From positions 17,902,109 to 17,966,108 of the forward strand of contig NC_079209.1 in NCBI RefSeq assembly GCF_026745355.1: a DNA stretch of 64,000 nt. The letters run 5' to 3'. The position numbers and the translations under genes are program-made. A model generated the notes under the pieces. That model worked only from the letters and a program-made list of their open reading frames with translations, had not been told where the DNA came from and searched no databases. Source of the DNA: Beta vulgaris subsp. vulgaris (lineage: Eukaryota; Streptophyta; Magnoliopsida; Caryophyllales; Amaranthaceae). Shown here piece by piece: positions 57,299 through 64,000 of the stretch. Position 1 is the first letter of the stretch. Every line of letters begins with the position of its first letter.

Positions 57299-58875
57299 TG
57301 TAGACACATAATCGTGTCTCCCATTTAAGGGTCCAACGATGAAATATATCGCGCTATTAGTTGGCACGGTCCAATGGAGGGGCAGTCCAAAAAACGAGGC
57401 TATATGTGATATGTGTTTTGAAATAATATTTTAAAAGCCCAATAAATCATCCATGATGATTAATTGTGAATTAAACCCGTAAAATATTTTAAGACCATTT
57501 TTAAAGCCTAATTGAATATTTATTGTTTTAATAAATATTTTCATAAAAGTTTTTATTATCTTTAGAATATAAAACAGATTTTCATCCCGTAAATTTGATC
57601 TCTGGATTTTTAGGGATAAAAATGGCATCTTAAAAGCACGTGTAGATAAAAAGTAAATATTCCGAAATCTGCGCCCGACGTAGCGGCTGCGCTTAGCGCG
57701 CCATGTGCATCCAGCACATTAGCCAAATCATGTCAGGCGCGCCAATGAGCGCCTAACACGTGTACACGTGACTCGCACAGAGTTCTGCGCCTGGCGCAAG
57801 TCTTGTTTGAGACGCAACATAGTTTTTTATCTTTTCGAAAACACGTTTCCACGTGTAATCTTTTAACTAGGTGGACCACCTCAGTGTGCCAATGTGCACA
57901 TGACGCGTGTCCTTGCATCTGCTACATGGGCCTGTGCCTGGCGCAGGGCTTGTGTGAGGCGCACACGTTTGTTCGCCTATAAATACAGGTTGATTTCCTA
58001 AATCAGAGGCATATTTGAATTATTATTTTACGAACACAAATTCTCTTGAATACTCCGATCTACTCTTCAAATACTAAAATACTCAAACACTTTCAATCTT
58101 TTAAATCAATTCTTGTTCCTACTCATACTATATTCATGGTTCCAAGATTGCTCCGCTTGAAGGTCATTACACTCTCAGATCTAAACCGCATAGGTATAAT
58201 CTTGAGGATCATTGAACAATTTTATTTTGTTTTATTGCAGTTTCTTATCATGATGTAGATTTTTAAGTAATAGTCGCATCTCTTTGTAAATTCTAACCTC
58301 TTTTTCTCTTATTTTTGTATATAATATTCATGTTTTTTAAGGATTGTTCTATGCATGTATTGTTGCTTTTATCACCCACATGTTATTTATTGCTGAATTA
58401 AGACCTAAATTGTTCTAGTTAATTCTAATAATTTGGACAACCTGCTAGGAGCCTTGTAATATGTTTGCATAATAACTTGTTATTAAATAATTAGTCTTTT
58501 TATGTGTTTCTTGAACCAACTTAAAATAATTTTTCTAGGGTGTAATAAAACATTATATGATTATTCTTTTGCATAAATCTGTAATAAATCGGTATTTAGC
58601 ACAGGCCAATAATGGACAATACAGTTCCTGATTATATTGTACCTTCACCCTCGAACTCAATCTTTGGTTCACTTTGACCATCTACGGAGTCATGAAGGAA
58701 AAATCTACATTGGATAATTCCCTAAGATGTCCCTTCCGTTTCAATATCCAATTAGATTTATGATTTTTTTTCTTTAAAGAATTGTTGGTGACTTCAAAAA
58801 CATATTATTGGTGGTCAAATAAACTCGCTCACACCGCGTGTATGCATTAAAAAAATTGAAAAATCCACGCCTACA
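57299..58875 (+). repeat. LTR copy 2 (Ty3/gypsy, Tat-like), complete, 1577 bp
   Basis: Starts TGTAGACACA and ends CCACGCCTACA, so the ends are an inverted TGTAG...CTACA. It is homologous to 3514-5062. TATA box TATAAATA at 57978-57985. U3 contains palindromes of the TGCGCCTGGCGCA type (57786-57798, 57934-57945). The sequence TTTGGCGACTCCAATGGGGA follows at 58877, a PBS of the kind seen in Ogre/Tat elements, so this is a 5' LTR on +. Confidence 0.75.
57978..57985 (+). promoter_or_regulatory. TATA box of LTR copy 2
   Basis: TATAAATA, at the position equivalent to 4178-4185 in LTR copy 1. Confidence 0.6.
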
Positions 58876-58876
58876 A

Positions 58877-58896
58877 TTTGGCGACTCCAATGGGGA
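58877..58896 (+). other. Primer-binding-site-like sequence
   Basis: TTTGGCGACTCCAATGGGGA lies one base after the LTR end. The TGGCGACTC...GGGGA pattern fits a tRNA-Arg type PBS, as reported for Ogre-group elements from memory. It primes minus-strand DNA synthesis. Confidence 0.55.
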
Positions 58897-59625
58897 TGAT
58901 TTTATTTTTTTTAAAAAAAAATGAGTGGGTGAAACTTGAAAAATATGGTTCATTCTTATTTTTATGCCTTTGAATAATATACTGTTTTGCATATGCATGG
59001 CTATTGTTTAGCCACCATAAGGATAATCTACCTTGCCTCATTAACACATGTTCAATGTGTGATCACCCCGGGGGGGTTTACGCTTTGTCCTTCCAAGAAG
59101 CGTCCCGAGCGATAGTGTTGGATCTTAGTTATAAGCAAACCTACCCAACCATTGCATTGTTATCTTATTCCTGACTTCATACTGAAGTGCGTCTTACACG
59201 TGGTCACCTCATTAAGCAAGGGTACGAAGCGTGTGATCAATCTCTTAGTCATGGACCCTTTCACTCTCAACCTAAACCTGACCAATACTTGAATGTAGAA
59301 CTGGACTTTAGGTTGAGAACTTCCGCATCCACGTTGCTGGTCATTTATGTGTGATTGCAATTCTTACCCGATCATATTTTATCCACACATTGATATGTAC
59401 TGCGCCTAAAAAATAATACAAATTGCATCTAAAAACGATCGTCGTTTTCACCCAAACATTTGTCAATTTACCAATTTGCATGCTGCAGAGTAATAAAATA
59501 TATTTATCTCCCCTTATTTTATCATTATAAGTATGTTTATATTATTATTTTAATGTATTTTATATATTTTTAAAATATTAGATATAAATATAGATTTTTA
59601 TTAATTACTAATATTACTTTATTAT
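58897..59625 (+). other. Retrotransposon leader, non-coding
   Basis: Downstream of the PBS; no gag frame is seen. Contains CCCCGGGGGGG near 59067. It is probably the untranslated leader of the element begun at 57299. Confidence 0.35.
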
Positions 59626-61390
59626 GATGTTTTCGTTCAATGAGAAACCTTGAGCTAAGAAACTACAAGTCAAGCCCAATCTCTTATTGTGAATGCAGCC
59701 CAACTCGAAGACAAGAAGACAAAACAAGCAAAGAAGAAAAAAAATAAAAAAGACATCACGTGAGAATAGATAAGAGAAGAGAAGAAAGGAAAAATTAGAA
59801 AGAAAAAAAAAGAAAAAGAAACAGGAAGCAAAACATAGCAGCCTTCGTTCCTTCATTCGCACCATCTTCAACCTCCTTCCTCCACATCACCCATCCAATA
59901 GCAAAGCATCAAATTTTACAAGGGCAACTTGCAAATTCATCAATCAATAAGAAGGGGAAACGAATTCGGCACCGCAAAAGCATGATAGAGGCGGTTCTAG
60001 GGCAAAATCTTGGGGGCCAATTCACCTCTCTAATTGGCCGAAAATTTCACAATTGGGCGGCAGAATTTGGGTATAAATAACCCATTGAAGTTCCGAAATA
60101 AGGTATGCAAGAATTTCCACAGAAAATTGAGTGAAAATCAGAGAAAATCGCGTGAGGTTTCGGGGCTACTTTGGAGTGCGCGAGTTCGACGAAGAAGACA
60201 ACCTTTGGTTGGAGTCCTAGCACACAACCGGGGAGGGTGAGATTCAAGCTTGGATGTATGTGCGAAATCCGAAACCCGAAGGCGAATCTCCGCGCAAATT
60301 TATAAGTTCTTCTCTCTTTCTCTTGTACTTTCAATTTAGTTTCGAAATTTTCTGATTATACTATTGAATTTCATAGTAAGTTTGGATTGTATTAGTTTAA
60401 TTATGTTGGATTGTAATGTTGAATTTGTTAGTTTGTTTCGAAAAGTAGATTGTGAATTCCATTGGATTATGTTGTGAATTATGTTGTTGGATTTCATAAT
60501 TGATTTAAAAGTGTGGATGGTATGGTTTGAATTGAAAGTTGGATTGGAATATTTGGAACTGAGTTTGAATCATATGGATTGAAGTATGTTTGGATTGTGG
60601 TGTTGAATATGGAGTGGAATTCAAGATTGTTGATCTTAGGTACATGAGTTATATTTGTGTGTATGTTTTAGATTTCAATGCTATGCTTAATTTGCTATCT
60701 TATTAGGTATAAAATTGAGATTATTGCTAGTTATGTGATTTAGCCTAGTCTAAATTGTATAACAACAAGTGGCAACTAGTTTAATTTAGGCCTGCAAAGA
60801 TGGTTATAAGTTCAAACTAGAATATAACTTAGGCTAGTTATTTAAACATAAAGATATGTTATGTTTGAATTAACTAGGGATTAATGATGTACTTCTCGTT
60901 CTATAATGCTTCTAGTTTAATCGTCGGGAGTTGCGAAATACTTGTGGTGATTAGATTAGTTTAGAATCGATATTCGGCCTAGTTCAATGTTGATTAAAAG
61001 TATGGAAGTATAGGGGAATTTGGCTACTTGAATTCCTACAGTTAATCTATCTAATCAATCTTGGATTTATGAAATTGGAAGTATAATCGAGGTTAAGAAA
61101 TTATAAATCTCTGAAAGTAATATGAGCGTAAAGTGGAATTACTTGTCATCACTTGTAAATATAGGATAGATTTATCTTTAGTAGTTTGTAATTTCATAAA
61201 AACGTCTTGTAAACTCCCCCCCCCCCCCAAAACAATGTGGATATGTAAATATTAATAAATAACATGTATATAATAGTTAAGTACTCTTAATTAGTTGAAC
61301 TTGGATTTTAGGATTATATAAACTTCTCCGTGGGATCGACCCTTATTTATCGCTGTACTAAACTTAGGTAATATTGATGTGGATAAAATA
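59626..61390 (+). repeat. LTR-like block (Athila-like), plus strand
   Basis: TATA box TATAAATAA at about 60072, preceded by a purine-rich region and followed by a long leader. Near the end CTCCGTGGGATCGACCC (about 61327-61343) is a phrase typical of Athila-group LTR ends and mirrors the minus-strand block at 5200-6560. A C12-13 run lies near 61218. Ends are not exactly defined. It probably interrupts the element that begins at 57299. Confidence 0.4.
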
Positions 61391-62134
61391 AGGTTTTAAT
61401 TTGTACGCATAACGACACGTACCACAGAGCATTGCGCCAAATGCATTAAGTTGCGCCTGGCGCAATGCTTCTACGCTAGATGCAAAGCCCGCGTGCTGCG
61501 CAAATATGTTGCGTGGCACACAATCTTTTCGTCCCATGCAAATTGGTCTTTTGACCATTGTTCGTGTCAACACTTTGCGTCAATCGGTGTGTCTTAAATT
61601 TAATGCATCCTAAACTGTCAATATAATTAGTGCGTCGGTTTTCGCGTCCTGTACTTATACTAAATTTATCAAAACATCGCCTAAATTGTTATGAAAACGA
61701 GGGTGGGATCAGCACATGCTAGATGCATGAGGATGCGCTTGACACGGTGGTCCTGCGCCAGGCGCACCAAACTGTGTCACGCGCAGACCTGCTACGTGGC
61801 GTATTGTTGTGCATCTCTCATTTTCCGTCACTTTATGCAATGTGGTGATTAATGTCGTACAATGTCCGTGTATTTGAGTCATTGACTATTCAAAATTTCT
61901 CGTGTGTAACTCCATAAAAAAAAAAAGCATCTTAGTTTTCTTTTGGAGTTCTATCATTATTAGGTTTCATCTAGATGCATGGTCTTATATCATGTTTTTG
62001 TTTTTTTTTAGAAAGCCGGATATTCCTATCCTCCCAACAACTCACCCCATCATAAAAAAAAAACACAACACGTTTTTTTCTTCTAAAAATCCGCATTTTC
62101 ATTAGTGACAGACTCTTGCCAAATCACAAAAATC
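61391..62134. other. Palindrome-bearing non-coding region
   Basis: Contains TTGCGCCTGGCGCAA (61451-61465) and TGCGCCAGGCGCA (61754-61766), the same words as in the U3 of LTR copies 1 and 2, plus many GCGC-containing words. No ORF. It is likely part of the same retrotransposon family (leader or LTR fragment), although I could not align it. Confidence 0.35.
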
Positions 62135-62900
62135 CACTAGGGGAAAAAAAAGGAAGGGCTGCGCTGGAAGGGCTAGGCTGCGTATTCTTCAAAATGCAAC
62201 CCTTCTTTCTTGTAGGGCTGCGGTTTTAAATAAAATGCAGCCCTTCTTACATGTAGGGCTGCATTTCTTAGACAAGCGCATCCCTTTTTTGTGAAGGGTT
62301 GCGCTTGACTAAAAAACGCAGTCCTTCTTACTGTAAGAAGGGCTGTAATTTTTTAAAAACGCAGCCCTTTTAAGTGAAGAGCTGCGCTTGTCAAAAAACG
62401 CATCCCTTCGTTATCTTTTTTTTTTTATTGAATAATGCGCGCATGTAGTATACCCAAGCTAGCAATTCTATTTCCTCCCTTAGAGAAATTTTACGAGCGA
62501 GAAAATCCCCTCTCCTGCCCACCACATTGCTCCACCACCACAAGCGAGAAATTTTGCGCGAACCCTAATTCGAGTGCACCACCACCACCACCACCACTGC
62601 TGCCCACCACATTGCTCCACCACCACGACCACGCACCACATTGCTCCACCACCACTGCTGCCCACCACCATTAATTCGAGTGGGTTTGCGCACCACCAGT
62701 GCTCCACCACCACCTTGCGCACCACCAGTACTCCACCACCACCTTGCGCACCACCCACCACGTGCAGCCGCGACCTCCACCATCACCACACCCTTATCTT
62801 CTCTTCTCTTCTACACCATTTGAGTGGTTTAGGGTGTGGAGCTCCTCCACCACTACGCAACGCCACCACCCACAAGCGGCAGCAAGATTAAGTATGAATT
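62135..62900. mobile_element. CACTA-like terminus with subterminal array and CCACC-rich segment
   Basis: CACTAGGGGAAAAAAAAGGA at 62135 is followed by AAGGGCTGCG / CGCAGCCCTT words in alternating orientation up to 62410, the structure of a CACTA left end. 62510-62880 is a CCACCACCACC / TTGCGCACCACC repeat region, with ORFs in several frames that are composition artefacts. No right terminus is seen in the window, so the element is either truncated or its end is unrecognised. Confidence 0.5.
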
Positions 62901-63480
62901 AATCTTGTTTTTAAGTTACTTTTGTTTTTTTTAATTGAATTAAATGATTAATGTGCAACGTGGGTTTGGTTAATTGTAGGAAGAAGAGGCTAAGGAAGGC
63001 AAATAAAGTTCCAACTATCTCTTCTCACTTCATTGCTCGTCGTTGGTGTTAAGAGGTAACTAGTTTAATTTCGTTGTCTTTTTTGTTTGATTTAATTTGT
63101 TAATGAGACAAAGTTGGCATGTGTTTCAAATTGATTAAGTTATGATAATTTATTGATGTATATATGTATTTCTTATAATGTATGTATATTTCTTGATATG
63201 AGATTGTATGAAAACGCAATGTAATTTAGCTATGAAATCTACAAGTTGTTTGAATCATCATCATATGCCTTGATACCCGTTCAAGAGTTACTCATTAGGA
63301 GTAAGTCTTGAATAGTCCCCGGTTTGGGACTGTTCTTGGACGTTTGATCTCACTTAGGTGGTGAATGTGTGTCTTCTTTTCAATTCTGAGGAAATTCTTG
63401 GCTTATCGTTTCTCTACATTGTTCTCTGGGTACATATGTAGATAAGCAATTATCTACATTGTGTACTTGGAGAACTGTAG
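62901..63480. other. Unassigned interval
   Basis: Non-coding; no motif supported. Confidence 0.3.
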
Positions 63481-64000
63481 GGAAATGCTAATTATCAGAC
63501 TTCTTAGCGGATTACCCGTAGATGAATCTTGCGAAGAGTATGAATTTCCTAATTAAGACCTTCTCATGACGGAAGATGAAAGTTGGGCACTATAATTCGA
63601 TGGTGCTTCCAACCAAAAGGGATATGGTGTACTCCTGGTATCACCTGAAGGCGAACAAACTCCTCTCTCTGTTAAACTTGACTTCGATGTTACTAACAAT
63701 GAAACTGAGTACAAAGCATGCATCACAGGGCTCCAGGCCGTAGTATCCCTCGACATTAAGAAATTAAGGGTATATGGTGATTCGTCTTTCATCATCTATG
63801 AAATCTCCAAACGATGAAAAGTGAGAAACGAAAGCCTTTTGCAATATGAAGCCCATTTGTAAGCCATAGCCGAGCAAATACCCGAAATACAATACACATA
63901 TCTTCCAAGAGAAGAAAACAAATTTGCTGACGCTTTGGCCCGCCTAGCCTCTATGATTAGGATACTCGCGCCATGCCAGAAATTCCCCTTGTCATTGAGA
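63481..64000 (+). pseudogene. Ty3/gypsy RNase H (Tat-type), partial at window edge
   Basis: The + strand reads LSGLPVDESCEEYEFPN, a stop, then TEDES and FDGASNQKGYGVLLVSPEGE (first RNase H Asp near 63598). Next come DVTNNETEYKACITGLQAVV (Glu near 63700) and LRVYGDSSFIIYEISKR (second Asp near 63778). After stops it reads NESLLQYEAHL and YLPREENKFADALARLASMI (final Asp near 63929). This is the RNase H region that Tat-lineage elements carry between RT and integrase. At least three in-frame stops inactivate it. Integrase would lie beyond 64000; the RT upstream is missing or replaced. It may belong to the element whose 5' LTR is at 57299. Confidence 0.8.

Noticed and set aside
59614..59871. Minus-strand Phe-rich ORF
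   Set aside because: Created by an A-rich purine tract; no domain.
62435..62902. His- and Pro-rich ORFs on both strands
   Set aside because: CCACCA repeats give open frames in all registers.

Overview
This window is plant nuclear DNA, probably from a eudicot with a repeat-rich genome. It is AT-rich and contains one credible host gene, an intron-containing class A heat-shock factor (HSFA4-like, CDS 40511-41848). Almost everything else recognisable is transposable-element sequence in various states of decay. I see no bacterial, organellar, rRNA or functional tRNA genes and no CRISPR array. Species cannot be named from the sequence alone.

Left part (1-7200): the end of a decayed Ty3/gypsy pol (integrase) on +, followed by a coiled-coil ORF on the opposite strand, an arrangement known from the Tat lineage. 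Then come a 3'-truncated LTR (3514 to about 5062), a second LTR-like block on the minus strand with a TATA box and GC palindromes, and a 5'-truncated LINE tail.

7600-25541: a CACTA-like remnant (right end about 13303) interrupted by a Tourist-type MITE and a near full-length L1-type LINE (8367-13208, 15-bp target-site duplication, TSD). MITEs follow at 13547, 14257, 15011 and 16663. A second L1-type LINE (19701-23971) has a 14-bp TSD and a deletion through its endonuclease. A foldback element with arms of about 400 bp lies at 24440-25541.

26510-36000: a three-level nest. A minus-strand LINE is split by a 6.15-kb hAT transposon (28655-34806, perfect 8-bp TSD), and the hAT transposase gene is itself split by a CACTA-type element (30750-32530).

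36000-46400: the HSF gene with a probable intron-bearing leader and two upstream ORFs, surrounded by Stowaway and hAT MITEs, a terminal-inverted-repeat element holding a 21-bp minisatellite, and a probable Helitron 3' end.

46440-64000: a solo copia-type LTR; an internally deleted Sirevirus-like Ty1/copia element on minus (about 46820-52804) that keeps an env-like ORF and duplicated polypurine tracts; a tandem duplication with a tRNA-derived SINE in one copy; a hAT MITE (54418-55037, perfect 8-bp TSD); and a MULE/FAR1-like fragment. At 57299-58875 lies a complete LTR homologous to the one at 3514, followed by a primer-binding-site-like sequence. The window ends in another LTR-like block, a second CACTA-like end, and a Tat-type RNase H fragment running off the edge.

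The genes do not form a pathway. The interest lies in insertion order, unusual target-site signatures, the env-like and antisense accessory ORFs, and the leader of the single host gene. No convincing undescribed biological system is visible.
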